The notes: generated from the sequence alone by a model not told the origin. A stretch of 64,000 nucleotides of DNA from Enchytraeus crypticus (GCA_905160935.1 CAJHZI010000535.1:239001-303000); one strand, 5' to 3'. Numbered from the stretch's first letter, positions 1-11,068 are shown. Translations and numbers: made by a program.

Positions 1-123
1 TATTCCAGCCAGGTCCGTCACCAATTTTTCTTCAGCGCACGACACTGACGGAAGCATTACTATCGACACCTACTGGGGTGCGGATGGCAAACCCATGAAA
101 GAGTACGAACAGGATTCCGTCTG
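1..123 (+). CDS. Transglutaminase exon (cut by window edge)
   Basis: Read from base 2 it gives [18 protein letters not shown], then [13 protein letters not shown], ending ...QDSV plus TG of a split Trp codon. The donor is TG|GTAAAT at 124. This segment follows the active-site Cys in all transglutaminases and carries conserved Ca2+-site acidic residues (HDTD). The exon's left end is beyond the window. Confidence 0.95.
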
Positions 124-3100
124 GTAAATAATCATATCGTTTAATCGAATGGATTTACGCATCATCAATATCATCATCATCATCATAATTATTACATTAT
201 TATTACTACTATTATATAATAATATTATATTATTATATTATTTTATCATCATCATATCATATTCAATATCATCATCTTCTCGTGAATCCCAGGAAATCTC
301 AATGTAATCGAACTGTTTTTGCCCCACGAAATGTATCGAAATTTTTTGTTGTGACTGAGAGTATAACCCGTAGTGCTATTCAACGATAACAGCAACATCA
401 GCAGCAATTGGAGTGCTAATATTTTCAATGACAATATCGGGCCTATTGCGCCAAGTACAACCTACTAGCAAAAAGGGTCCAAAACCGTGAAGAAATTCAG
501 AACATTGATCGAAAGCATGGCGTAGAATCTAAACATTTGAATCATTTTGTCTACTGACCATGATAACGATAGTTGAAATGATTCCAATAACGGTAACTAG
601 AAGAAAACGAAAAAAATTGTAACGGAAAGATAATAAAATGACGAAGCAGATCTTTACGGTAAAAGTTAAAAGTTAACTAAAAAGGCAATGAATAACAACA
701 AAGAATACTTAGTGTGCAGGTGTATGCCACAGACTACCACGTTACAGCATTTATACTGTAGTAGGAGTAAATAAAGAAAGTTTAGTGTAAATCTGAAATT
801 ATCGTATAGTTATATAAATTTAGTTTTTTCCCTTTTTATAACTCAATATAGTTGATTCAACAATTGTTGTATATTGCCATAACATAGTTTCCGTGATTTC
901 GTAGCAATTCGGTGTTGACAAGTTTTAGGTTGTTGAAATTTTTTGGAAATTCTCCATATCAGCTTAAAGCATACTAAATAAAGTTATTAGACTGATCAAG
1001 TTGTTAAATACTAAATATCACTCTAACAGCATTAAAATCAATTGTTGTAACATTTTAGATATCAGGGTGACTATATCTAAAATAAAGGGTGCTTTCGGTC
1101 TCGTTACTATTACCAATACTAACTTTACAAGTCTATTTCAAATTTCATCTGTAGAAAGGATATTCATGTAGGTGACGTCTGAGACTACAATTTTAATCTC
1201 ACACAATCCGACCTTTAGTGAGGAAAACTAAACGATGCCCTTACGATAAGAGCGAGAATAAAGTTTTCCTCTACGTTCATCCACGTCTTGCGTTTTGGTT
1301 TGGCTGTGGCATTGGCTGCACTGACTCAGTCAAATAAATACCAACATAATTTTAAGCTAGACCTTTTAATGTCGTACTGCTATGTCTATTAGGCTCTCCT
1401 ACTAAACAAAATATTTTAATTTCCAGTGTAATTTTTCTGTGTAATTTCCAGTGTAAATTTTCCAGTGTAATTTCCAGTGCAATTTTCTGTATAGTTTTGC
1501 AGTGTAATTTCCAGTGTAATTTCCAGTGCAATTTCCTGTGTAATTTTCTAGTGTAATTTCTAATGTAATTTCCAGTGTAGTTTCGAGTGAAATTTCCAGT
1601 ATAATTTCTAGTGTAATTTCCAGTGTAATTTTCAGTGTAATTTCCATTGTGATTTCCACTGTAATTTTCCCGTGTAATTTCCCGTGTAATTTTCCAGGAA
1701 CTTTCACGTGTGGAATGAGGTTTGGATGGCGAGGCCGGACTTACTTCCAGGATTCGGCGGATGGCAGGCCATCGATTCTACCCCTCAGGAGAGAAGTGAT
1801 GGTAATTCTGAGGAAAATCTAGCAAATATTTTAATAATAAAAGTTACACTAGAAATCAAAAATATGAACTTTAAGGTAGTCTTGAAGACCGGTCCCGTTC
1901 ATAGAGGTCATATAGAAAATTATGATATATAAGTAATTTTTAGATATTCTGTGTGTCAAATATAGGATATATAAAAGTTATCATTGTTACTTATCGTTAT
2001 TTATACACGAATTATGCGGCGTAAATTTACCAACTTATTTTTTATTGATTTCATATTTACGATAAACAAGTACATCTTCTGGGATGATATCTAACAGTAT
2101 TATTAACCGTATTTAGCAAATTTAGTGTCAATAATAACTTTAACTAATTCATTTTAAATAATACTGTAACGTTTAACTGTCAACCCCATAAAATCAGAAA
2201 ATCGGATTATAATATTTATTGTGCAAACCTGTTCTGCTTAACGTCACTGTCTAGTCTAAAACCTTGACCAGTCAATACGAATGATGATTATAATAACAAC
2301 GATTTCACGCCCGCTTCTTCATCCAAGGATGATGTCAAGGAAGTCCCCAAAGCGTCGAAGCCGAGTCAAATATATGAGTGATTCGAAAATTTGAATTTAC
2401 CTTTCAGTGAAATATTCAATATGCAATGATACTGACATTGTACTTAGAGCTTAAATCTTTTCACCATCTACTTAGGGTCTACCTGTAGTTTCAATTTGTT
2501 CGATTCCTTAAATCCTTGCATCTATACTTTAAATCGTTCAATCCTAGCGATTTAAAGTATAGACTTCATTATAAGTATAGACTTCATACTGAATCTACAT
2601 CTAATTTGGATTAGCACTTGTGAACTGTTTATTGCATGGTTTACAATACATGTATGCTATCAAATCTCTTAGACTAATATTTGCATATAGGCTAATTTCT
2701 TTCGTTTTCATTTGCTTTTTACTTTCGTTTTGTTTGTATCTGCCATATAATCGTGAGTAAAAGAATATATAATTACTATAATTTTCTATAGACGGTTGAC
2801 ATTGTATCAGGTATTTATCGAGCTGGTCCCGCCTCAGTGGAGGCTCTCAAGAATGGACTGGTCAGCCTTGCATACGACGGGCCGTTCATCTTCGCTGAGG
2901 TGAACGCAGACAGGGTTCACTGGATTGAGAAGAAAGAGGGTGGATGGGCACATACCATCGAAAGCAGCAGGTTTATATTCTTCTCATTGCAACAAGTTGA
3001 AAGAGTCTAATATCCGTTATCTCAGTTAAATCATTAGCTCACTGTTAAATTGTTATTTCACTGGCTGGAGCCAGTGGCTAAGTCGATAAGATACTCGACC

Positions 3101-6100
3101 GCGGATCAGTATGTGCGGGGTTCAAGTCCTGGGCTCGTCCGTCACTGATATCACTTTAGAGTAAGGAAACTGACGCTAACCTTAGATTTTTTACAAAAAG
3201 ATTTTAGAAAAGTAAACATATCATAATTATTATAAGTAACTTTTAACTGTATAGGATAGTTAATATAACAATCGAGTTTCCGGGTCTCTGAACAGTTGAG
3301 CCAATAGCGAAATAAAATCTGTTTACGAGGACTTTGCTACTTATGTTTCCGTAGTCTCTTTTATCCTGCTTCTCACAGATGATATCCATGATATCATCTC
3401 AGTGGAGATTAGAGTGGTCAGCTTCTGATGTTAGAAACCATCATCTGGTTCAGAATCCATCTCAAGCGCTTTCAGGAATTAATCTCCGTAGAGGAAGTTG
3501 GTGCCATCTGAATCGTTTCGTACGGGTCATGGTAGATGCAGCGAAAGTGAGTTTCGCCTGGGTACTAGTGATTCGCCACTTTGTGACTGCGGTCAATCTC
3601 AAAGCATGAAACATATCGTTAAGGAGTACCCTCTAACCTGCCTGTCGCGTGATCTGCCTACGTTAAGTGCCCTACAAATAAAGCAGCTACCTGGATTTAG
3701 GCATATACTAGATAAATAAATTGTATCCTTCGTCAGTTAACATTAATAACTTGTTTGTCCATTGTGTTAAATCGCTTCTTTACTAATTTGTTTGTGCCTA
3801 CATAAAATTTTGTTTTATTAAATCTTACATTAAAAAATTCAGTGACAATTTATAATTTATCAATATACTAAGAAATACATTTGTTTTCATTTCAGTATTG
3901 GAAAGCACATCAGCACAACTTGTCACAAAACTCATAAGAGGATCGACATCACAGAAAACTACAAATTTCCTGAAGGTAAATGTAATCATAGAGATCTTCT
4001 GCGTGTGATAAACATTCTGCAGAAACGTAATTTAAACTGGTTGCGGAGATAAATCATAATGGCCATGTCGGTAAGATATCCGATCGCGGATCAGTAAGTG
4101 TGGATTCAAATCATGGGCACATCCGCACTGATATCGCTTTCGAGAGATGAACCTGACATTAACCTTGGCTTTACAGCATTTAATTTTAATAATATTATCA
4201 ATTAAATCTTTTGTTATTCAGTTAGTCAAAATTATCATCATCGCCAGTATCATCTTCATCATCATCATCATTATCATCATCTTCCCTTGAATCCCTGTTT
4301 AATTTTGACCGGGATTTAGACAATTTTGTAGTCATTTCTGGAGCCTAGGCGCTCACCAATCGAACCCCTTTCTGACGTTGGATCATAGTGATTTGTCGCC
4401 TTTGAATAGACCAACCGTGGCCACGTGCAGTCTACGGTTGGTCTATTCTTCAGTTACCCTAACACAACTCATATATTTTAGTATATCAGACAATTGAAAA
4501 TTACTTACATCATTCAGTTAAACGCATTCACCCGTCTATTCTAAGAATCACTGAGGATTACAGTGACGGTTGTTTTAGTAGAATGCTATTAAGCTACGTT
4601 TAATGTCTGTTTTTATATCATATATGTATGAAGTAAACTGCTGGAGGCAGTCCGGCAGGGATTTGAACCGTTGTATTGTTTCATTAATAGAGCATCCAAG
4701 TTGCAACATGATCTATCCACTAATCTCCATGAGCGGTGGATAGCAAGATCTTCTACATAGTGTGAATCAACTAGCCGACATGAGTCGAAGCAAAACGTTC
4801 TTCCACATAAACATGAGCATCATAGTGTATATCAACAACATCTTCTACATAGTGTATATCAACAACATCTTCTACATAGTGTACATCAACAACATCTTCT
4901 ACATAGTGTATATCAACAACATCTTCTACATAGTGTATATCAACAAAATCTTCCCCCTGATGCTATACGTCAATGATTAGTTAGGGAGATCCAGTGGAAA
5001 TTCATCTCTTATCAATTTCAACATTTTCTTTGTAAACGAGTCCAGAAAAAGTTTCACCGATAAATGATTTTAATTTTTAAATTGTTAACGTAAAAGTAGC
5101 CTAAGGGTTAAGGTGCAACTAGTCTAGAGATTAAATACGAAGCTCTAAGAAATGCAATATATGATATAAAGCTGGTAAAGCTAAGGTTAATGTCATTTTC
5201 CTCACTCGTAGGCGATGTCACTGACGGGCGAGCCTATGATTTGAACCCCACACATACTGATCCGTGGTCGAGTATCTTACCTACTTCGCCACTGGCTCCA
5301 GCCAGTAAAAATTGCGAAAATATATTTAATTGTAATGTTATAGGTTCAGAGCAGGAGCGCACGGCAGTGTGGAGGGCTGCCAGGGAATGCTCGACCATGC
5401 AGCAGTTGTACAAGGCTGAGGCTGAGGTAGGCGGAGCGATGACATATATCTTAATTTTAACGGCATTTTCGGCAGTATTATTATATTTGAAATAATACTC
5501 TCAGTATGTTGGTGTTGAAAGGTTATTCTTAATCTACGCCGGCTGCAGTCGTGCGCTATCAAAGACTACTAACCTCGGAAAGAGAAAGGACATAACGAAA
5601 ACGTCAACACAGAAAATAATTAAGAAATAATATTAATAATAATAGTAACAATAATTAATTAGAGTGCTACAGTCATCAATGACAACATCGAAAACTAATG
5701 AGACTAAATTAAGCCGACGAGCATAAAGAAGGTCCAAAAATGGTGCAAATTCCAAAATCCAGGAAATCAATTTAAAAAGTAAATATCTGTAGCACATGTG
5801 TTTTACATGCGTGAAACCGTTCAAACAAGTAATGCTATTAGCAATATTGCTGAAAGCAAGAGTTACTCTACGTTCAAATAATATTACTAATGTCATAAAA
5901 ATATTAATGTCGTTAATTAACATTATTCGCATTATGTTTAATTATTCTACAAAATGAGTGGATTATTAAATAACATAATAGAATTACTAGTTTTGAATTT
6001 AGACAAATTACTTTCATTTTTCAACGGGTTCCATTCATTGGACTTAACTCAATGAAATACACTGAACTAAAATGAGAATGTAGAATGCTCTGTATGTAAA

Positions 6101-9100
6101 TGTGTTAGGTATCGTCATGAATTTTTATTTACTTAACCTAAAATCCTGGGATTCATTCCCGTAGAGATGATCACAGAGAAAAAAAATACTCACAGGACTG
6201 GTAATATAGATATTTGACTTAGCGGCCTAATGGTTAAACAAGTCATGTTACTAAGAGCTAGATTTAATCGGTGATCCTTTCACTTATTGGTTAATGTTTA
6301 TGTAACTATAAATCTAACAAATAATTCTTAAAATTAATGGAAATAAAATGCGCTATTCGTGGATTCACAGGCTTCTTCCACATTTAATTCCAATATTTCA
6401 CATAAAAAGAAAGAGTAAAAACTTGAAACATAATTACGAGCCTCATTTGAGCGAAATGCTAGTATATAAAAATAGCTTGTATAACATATCATATTATATA
6501 ATCAGTAGGTACAGGATTCAACTCCAGTACTCTCACCGTCACTGACTTTTTATTCGAGCAGGAAACTGACTTTAGGCTTAGCATTATATATAAATGTTAA
6601 ATATTACTATAGCATATTTCAATGAATTCCCTTGCACTTCCTTAGCAGCCTAACTACACATGTACAGTTAGAAGGCGTATGCATATTAATTTTTATATAT
6701 AATAATTTACCTATAATAATTTTGTTATTTTGCTAATCAAAATGTCTGTATTTTAACTTATGTAACTCAGTTAAAGCGACCTTTAAGAAAGCCAAAAATC
6801 CATTTAAAACATTTTTGCAGGATATGGAATTTGAGATGAAGGAGAAAGATGATGCGTATATTGGCGATGATTTTGACGTTACGGTGAAAGTTAAGAATAA
6901 ATCAACGGAACTGAGGAGCGTGTGTGTAACGCTGACTGCCACAGTTGTAAGCTATACGGGTGTCTCTCACCAAGTCGTCAAAACTAGCACTACATCTATC
7001 AAGATAAAACCTCAAGAAGGTAAATCAATAAATTAATCAATCAATCAGTTAATCACTAAATAAATACATGCGCCAACTGATTAATTCATCGGACAATCAA
7101 TCAATAACTCAACTTGATAGTCTTTTTCAATAGTCAGGTGTAATATTTGGTCAACATAGTATCGCATATGCTTGTTTTGGTTTTCTCTAGGCTTCTTATT
7201 TTTTATTCTCTTCTAAATACGCATAGCAGCTGTTAGTCACTATTCAATGCACGTAGTTTTTCTAATGATATATGCTATTGGGCTACAAGAAATTTAAATA
7301 TGGTTTTCGAATTAATAAGATATTGTGTGTCGTCTTTTATTTGAAAGATTTATGAGTTAAAACTATATAATCACAAAATTTTAATTTTACTCAACATAAC
7401 ATAACGGCACACTGGGTCAGGAAGCATATGTGCTTGTTTAAGGCCCATTTCCTCCTTCCTCTCCATGGTTATTAGTAATCGTTGCCTTTTCATAGCGCAT
7501 CAGTTGCAGCCGGCGCGGATTTAAGAATAACCTTCCATTACCCTGGAATTTATCCTAAATAATCCCAATAGCCTAAATAATGACGCTGATAGCCTAAATG
7601 AAAAAAATCCAGTAAAATTCTGGAGACATAGCAGTTGTTGGAAAACAATATATTAAGGAAAATTTTCTTATTATTTGCAACTTTAATAGACCTATCAAAT
7701 CGAATATCTTTTGGCTGGAAAAATGCATAATTAACTAACCAATGAGAGAAAGATAAATTGATGTGATTTATCTTGCAGTGGAAATGACGAAGATGTTGGT
7801 AAAGGTTGACGACTATCTGAAGAAGTTGATTGACATGTGTCACATCAAGATATCATCCATGTGTCGGGTGGAAGAAACAAAACAATTCCACTGCCAGTCC
7901 GATGACTTCCGGCTGCTCAAACCAAAGATCACTGTTGAGGTTTTAGCAGAGTTCAGTTCTCCCCTCTTGTTGTTGCTGTCACTGCCTTTCTATCTTCAGA
8001 CAGTGTCCCCACTGTCCTCTATCCTATAGGCGGGAACTTACCCTGTTGTGTAACTCTCCGCTTACTCTAGTCTCTTTCTGTTGTGAGAGTATTCGGTTCT
8101 CAGCCTGTGACTCTCTTCCACCGGCGCAGTTCTTGCTTGCTGCTGCTGGAGCTTCGTCTTCTTGCTTCCTTCCTCAAGCTAAGTTGCTTTCTATTATTGT
8201 ATTTATTTCAATGCGTTCGCTGTGTTTGTGTGTAAAACATTTCACATCTCACTTCAGTACGGTTCGTTCAGACTTGTCATTTATAGGCATTTTAGAGTAA
8301 TATCACAGGAGTCACTTAAAATCATTCCCCTAGACCAATCATAGCTGTGTACCTGCTACGGTCACTCGCTGCCACAAAAGATGGGTAGTTGGGCATGAAG
8401 CTTTTGAGAATTAGACAAGAGCTAAAATAGTTCTTATTCTCTACGAATTATTTATTTTTGCTTGGTGAGATACCCTTAACTTCATCATTTCACAGATAGT
8501 TTTGTATAATCATTTGTTCTTGATATTCTTCTTTTTGCGGTGCTAACTGGTGCCGCCCAGAGATCAGAATCAGACTCTTCATATGTAAATTAACTCGTTA
8601 TCTGTAAAGATTTCCTTCATATAAATTTTTTATTTTTTTTAATTCTAAGTAATCTATTGCTTTTACCTATTTTAATATTGCCATTTATGACAACTGCGTG
8701 TAAAGTAATCTGTTTAACTTAAATTATGTATCTGTATTTTCACGTTTATGATGTTCAATTGTGCAATATCCTAATCATTTTAATATTTGAACTTGCTAAA
8801 TGTACCTTTGTGTATATTTTAATATGATTACTTCCTTCTGATTTTAAATTCGGAATATGTAAGTGCCACTTGTGGCCTTTATCTCCGTTCATGAGCTGAT
8901 GTTGTTTGTGTACAATTGTAAAGTCTATGTTTGTGACATGCGTATGATAAATAAATTAATTAATTAATTAAATAAATAAATTGCGACGCCCAATGGCGAA
9001 CATTTTTGTACTACGAAATAAAATGCAATTCTCTGAAAATCTAAATTTGTTAATCGTAATAACTAGGGCGACTAGAAGTCAGAAAAGATGAAATGCAATA

Positions 9101-10815
9101 TGTAAATGACAAGGATTTGAAATGTGCAGAAATTCAATCAAATAGATGCAATAATAACGATAAGGACTTAATTTACCTACTTTATGTAGCAATTTGATTA
9201 ACCTAAATCAAACCCTATCTTCTACAATTCTTAAAAATTTCATAGCATACATAAAAATGGACAATATTTCATTTTAACTACAGTTACAATAATATTTTAA
9301 TTTGTTGCATTAATTCTTTAAGTAACGTACACATATATGTGCCGTGAGTACTGTACATGTACACACTTTTTAGGCTATGATGCTATAGATGAAGTGATGA
9401 TGATTCAGAGGTTACGATGCTATAGGTGAAGTGATGTTTCAGAGGTTATGATGCTATAGGTGAAGTGATGATGATTGAGAGGTTATGATGCTATAGGTGT
9501 AGTGATGATATTTCAGAGGTTATGATGCTATAGGTGAAGTGATGATGATTCAGAGGTTATGATGCTGTAGATGTTATGACGATAATGCTCCAAGTAATTT
9601 TGATAAAAAAGCTGGTAAAGCTAAAGTTAACGTCAGTTTCCTCACTTCAAAGCGATGTCAGTGAGGGGCGAGCCCTGGATTTGAACCCGCACATACTGAT
9701 CCACGGTCGAATAGCTTACCGACATCGCCACTGGCTCCAGCCAGTGATATTATAGAAGTAATGATGATACAACGGAGTGCAATGACAGTAATTCACGGTA
9801 TTTTGATTTAGGTGTAAATCGTAATGATACTTTTCCAGGTACCCAGCAAGGTGAAGGTCGGTGAGGAGTTCACAGTGGTTGCTCACTTTATCAATCCTCT
9901 GCCCACCTATCTTACTCAATGTGTTTTCCAGGTGGAGGCAGCCCTACTGAAGAGACCATTTCCTCTCAAATACAAGTAAGATCTGACTCAAGATATATTC
10001 TATATTCTCGGTATTTAGTTCAAAATTCAGAGTGGCTAAATTGCACGACTCAACCTAAGAAATAGTAAACGTTTTTGAAAAGATTGGATATTGAGTAATA
10101 ACGAAAAATGCTCATGACCTGACGCAAACTTTATAACAAGTACAAATTTTGCTAAAACGTCTGTCCATTCTGGTCCAGTTTCATTTCAATGATATATTAA
10201 ACAGCGAGTTAAAAACGCCCTTTGAGTCCCGATGGAGTTGACTTCACTAATGGCATAGGCAGATTATTGCAGGGCAAACCGGCGACAAGCGAGAGACCTC
10301 TTTTCTTGGGCAAAGGCTTTCCATGACTTTCCAAAGATTTAATGGAAAACGATTTAATGATTAAATCGATTTTTAACGATTTTTAAAGGATTTTTTAACG
10401 ATTTAATGCAATCTGCTTTAGAAATTATTTTGAGCAGCTAGACGACTTGGAGTAGCCGAGCGGCGATTCAGCACGTATTGCTCGAATCGTTCTTATCAAA
10501 CCTCAGCTCAGGTTCTTTACACTTGGAGTAAAAATTTTTAAAACCCTAAATAATAACAATAATAATAATAATAATAACAATAATTATATTCAAATTATTA
10601 TTAATACTAACAATAACAATGATAATAATAAAAAAATAAAATAGTATAAAGGATTTTGCTTTTCACATTTATGCAGTAACATCAGGGCTCGTCAGCAAGC
10701 GAAGGTCTCTACAAAGCTGACAGCCCGTCAGGCTGGTGATAAGGAAATCATCGTCAGCTTCCAGTCCAAAGAGCTCTGGGCACTCAGCGGTACCGCTAAA
10801 CTAAGCGTTACGTAA
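1..10815 (+). CDS. Transglutaminase gene (factor XIII / hemocyte type), 3' part, nine exons; span includes introns
   Basis: Protein-glutamine gamma-glutamyltransferase: a Ca2+-dependent enzyme forming isopeptide bonds between Gln and Lys side chains. Invertebrate relatives act in hemolymph clotting, cuticle and matrix cross-linking. Nine exons (1-123, 1698-1801, 2811-2970, 3896-3975, 5344-5426, 6821-7019, 7779-7939, 9839-9975, 10677-10815) join with matching phases at every junction, giving 394 codons and a TAA stop. Visible motifs are the loop [16 protein letters not shown], the catalytic-His block NFHVWNEVW, the catalytic-Asp block [10 protein letters not shown], a GSEQER acidic motif where the family binds calcium, and two C-terminal beta-barrel domains (exons 5-7 and 8-9). 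The family is about 690-760 aa, so roughly the first 300+ residues, including the catalytic Cys (CWVFA-type motif), lie outside the window. All triad residues within the window are intact, so this looks like a working gene. Introns carry several SINEs and satellites. The paralogue cannot be named. Confidence 0.95.
263..525. repeat. Dispersed repeat copies: (CAT)-tailed fragment and 'GGACC-type' 130-bp repeat
   Basis: 263-290 resembles the end of the (GAT)n-tailed element. About 365-525 is a degenerate copy of a 130-bp repeat better preserved at 5640, 48960, 54390 and 58150 (shared AGAGTGCTA, ATGACAAC, AAAAGGGTCCAAAA blocks). It lies in a transglutaminase intron. Confidence 0.45.
1418..1697 (+). 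repeat. 12-bp tandem array ending in a real splice acceptor
   Basis: About two dozen degenerate copies of GTGTAATTTCCA, many reading TTTCCAG|TG. The last copy, TTTTCCAG, is the acceptor of the exon at 1698. The array runs through the polypyrimidine/branch region of the transglutaminase intron. Confidence 0.9.
1698..1801 (+). CDS. Transglutaminase exon with catalytic His and Asp
   Basis: Acceptor TTTTCCAG|GAAC; the first base completes the split Trp. The peptide reads [18 protein letters not shown] then [17 protein letters not shown]. His in FHVWNE and Asp in AIDSTPQ are the second and third members of the Cys-His-Asp triad. The donor is GATG|GTAATT. The intron before it ends in a 12-bp tandem array whose last unit provides the acceptor. 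Confidence 0.95.
2811..2970 (+). CDS. Transglutaminase exon, end of catalytic core
   Basis: Acceptor TGTATCAG|GTATTT, donor AGCAG|GTTTAT. It encodes [15 protein letters not shown], then [19 protein letters not shown] and a short Glu/Lys-rich stretch. [13 protein letters not shown] and the FIFAEVNAD block are standard core-domain landmarks of the family. Confidence 0.95.
3061..3186 (+). mobile_element. tRNA-derived SINE, family 1
   Basis: Begins CTGGCTGGAGCCAGTGGC, has an A-box-like region followed by AAGATACTCGACCGCGGATC and a B box GGTTCAAGTCC (3119-3129), then a tRNA-unrelated 3' half ending near CTGACGCTAACCTTAG. The same structure recurs ten times in the window. Confidence 0.85.
3385..3720 (+). 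pseudogene. LINE 3' end, Jockey-like RT C-terminus, frameshifted
   Basis: One frame gives [16 protein letters not shown]..., then after a shift near 3495 another gives [33 protein letters not shown] and a TAA. The NRFRTGxG.C...CDCG..Q.M.HIV..CPL pattern is the Cys/His-rich tail of a widespread Jockey-type LINE reverse transcriptase. It is 5'-truncated, inside a transglutaminase intron, and not functional. Confidence 0.8.
3896..3975 (+). CDS. Transglutaminase exon
   Basis: Acceptor CATTTCAG|TATTGG, donor GAAG|GTAAAT. It encodes [20 protein letters not shown] then ENYKFPE, matching the family's IGKxISTK...DIT..YKYPEGS segment. Phases agree with both neighbours. Confidence 0.93.
4036..4173 (+). 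mobile_element. tRNA-derived SINE, family 1 (degenerate)
   Basis: Same order as the 3061 copy: GTCGGTAAGATA, GCGGATCAGTA, B-box remnant GATTCAAATC, GATATCGCTTTCGAG, then CTGACATTAACCTT. More diverged than most copies. Confidence 0.75.
4230..4453 (-). mobile_element. (GAT)n-tailed SINE-like element
   Basis: Reading the minus strand: GAACCATGG-like head, a short inverted GACCAACCGT / ACGGTTGGTC pair (GACCAACCG ... CGGTTGGTC on +), CCTAGGCxCC, then GGGATTCAAGGGAAGATGATG and a GAT tail. Full or partial copies recur at 21137, 21885, 45418, 52879 and 59555. Confidence 0.7.
4740..4966 (+). repeat. 27-bp tandem repeat
   Basis: About five copies of ACATCTTCTACATAGTGTA plus TATCAACA. The period is a multiple of three, so an open frame repeating INNIFYIVY results by chance. 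No coding evidence otherwise. Confidence 0.85.
5171..5306 (-). mobile_element. tRNA-derived SINE, family 1, just upstream of a transglutaminase exon
   Basis: Nearly full-length reverse-orientation copy from GCTGGTAAAGCTAAGG to CACTGGCTCCAGCCAGT. The B-box complement is GATTTGAACC. Its end lies 37 bp before the splice acceptor at 5343/5344. Confidence 0.85.
5344..5426 (+). CDS. Transglutaminase exon with GSEQER calcium-site motif
   Basis: Acceptor GTTATAG|GTTCAG, donor GCTGAG|GTAGGC. It encodes [19 protein letters not shown] plus a short Lys/Glu tail. The acidic GS..ER motif is where transglutaminases bind the activating calcium. An antisense tRNA-type SINE ends 37 bp upstream of this acceptor. 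Confidence 0.93.
5513..5592 (+). repeat. Dispersed repeat with GCCGGCTGCA core
   Basis: GTTGAAAGGTTATTCTTAA, then CACGCCGGCTGCA-like, GTGCGCTA and a GGAAAGA.AAGGA end. The same blocks occur at 44145-44235 (+) and, reversed, at 7435-7545 and about 18985-19045. Confidence 0.6.
5640..5775 (-). repeat. 130-bp dispersed repeat (GGACCTTCTTT family)
   Basis: Contains AGAGTGCTACAGTCATCAAT, GACAACATCGA, AAGCCGACGAGCA and GAAGGTCCAAAA. Reverse copies at 25165 and 48970; forward copies at 47745, 54390 and 58145. It may be a LINE or SINE 3' region; class not assigned. Confidence 0.6.
6821..7019 (+). CDS. Transglutaminase exon, first beta-barrel domain
   Basis: Acceptor TTTTTGCAG|GATATG, donor GAAG|GTAAAT, starts in phase 0. 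It encodes a beta-rich stretch beginning [18 protein letters not shown] and containing VTVKVKNKS and [16 protein letters not shown], typical of the first C-terminal transglutaminase barrel. Confidence 0.93.
7435..7545 (-). repeat. Dispersed repeat with GCCGGCTGCA core (reverse copy)
   Basis: CCTTCCTCTCCATGGTTATT, AATCGTTGCCTTTT, GCGCATCAGTTGCAGCCGGC and TTAAGAATAACCTTCC are the complement of the blocks at 44145-44235. Confidence 0.6.
7779..7939 (+). CDS. Transglutaminase exon, first barrel continued
   Basis: Acceptor ATCTTGCAG|TGGAAA. It encodes [19 protein letters not shown], then [18 protein letters not shown] and PKITVE. The donor GTTGAG|GTTTTA is weak but keeps phase 0 into the next exon ([11 protein letters not shown]). 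A slightly different 3' boundary is possible. Confidence 0.85.
7945..8985 (+). other. Possible LINE 3' UTR insertion with AATT-type tail
   Basis: A C+T-rich stretch unlike the surrounding intron, followed by AT-rich sequence ending in ATGATAAATAAATTAATTAA and further AATT/AAAT units. Such a composition change plus simple tail is usual for inserted LINE 3' ends, but no coding remnant is visible, so the call is tentative. Confidence 0.3.
9373..9570 (+). repeat. 37-bp tandem repeat
   Basis: About five copies of AGGTTATGATGCTATAGGTG plus AAGTGATGATGATTCAG, with small deletions in some units. It lies in a transglutaminase intron. Confidence 0.85.
9611..9746 (-). mobile_element. tRNA-derived SINE, family 1
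   Basis: Reverse copy from GCTGGTAAAGCTAAAG to GGCTCCAGCCAGTG, with B-box complement GGATTTGAACCC. It lies 92 bp upstream of the transglutaminase exon at 9839. Confidence 0.85.
9839..9975 (+). CDS. Transglutaminase exon, second beta-barrel
   Basis: Acceptor ACTTTTCCAG|GTACCC, donor ACAA|GTAAGA. It encodes [20 protein letters not shown], then [17 protein letters not shown], matching the family's G..F.V...F.NPLP..L..C.F.VEG pattern at the start of the last barrel. Confidence 0.94.
10229..10530 (+). repeat. Retroelement-tail repeat (FLWQRLSM family)
   Basis: GGAGTTGACTTCACTAATGG, GCAGGGCAAACCGGCGACAA, CAAAGGCTTTCCATGACTTT, then GTAGCCGAGCGGCGATTCAG and TTCTTTACAC. Close to the copies at 16181 and 48725 and, like them, embedded in (AAT)n. 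It carries an internal expansion of GATTTAA units (10338-10405). Confidence 0.75.
10552..10640 (+). repeat. (AAT/AAC)n microsatellite
   Basis: Runs of AATAATAAC after the retroelement-tail repeat, just before the last transglutaminase exon. Confidence 0.8.
10677..10815 (+). CDS. Transglutaminase last coding exon
   Basis: Acceptor CATTTATGCAG|TAACAT. It encodes [20 protein letters not shown] then [14 protein letters not shown] and GTAKLSVT, ending in TAA at 10813-10815. The LxAxF.S.EL....G...V ending is the normal transglutaminase C-terminus, so the protein is not truncated. Confidence 0.94.
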
Positions 10816-11068
10816 TCCTCGCCTTCAAGACTCAAATTCCTTCACCGTGTGAATATCTTTTCATAATCTCTAATGCTGCCTGGTGGTTAAATTTGTAGCA
10901 CGTTTTCCGCCGGTGTTGTAAAAGGGCTTAGATTTGAAATACCATACAATATATAGTACTGAAAGTAAATTAGTGGAGCAGAAAGAGACGTAAATTAAGA
11001 TTTATTAAGTGTAGCTTTTTCCTAGGGCATATTCTTTGAATCGACTCTTAGTGGAATCATTGACAGCT

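Noticed and set aside
1402..1707. 101-codon minus-strand open frame rich in LEITLEITL
   Set aside because: It is the translation of the 12-bp tandem array; the 12-bp period (divisible by three) keeps it open.
3061..3130. Possible functional tRNA gene
   Set aside because: A and B boxes are present but no cloverleaf with an acceptor stem forms, and the unit recurs with the same 3' extension: a SINE.
4762..4980. Open frame with repeated INNIFYIVY
   Set aside because: Product of the 27-bp tandem repeat; no homology or splice context.
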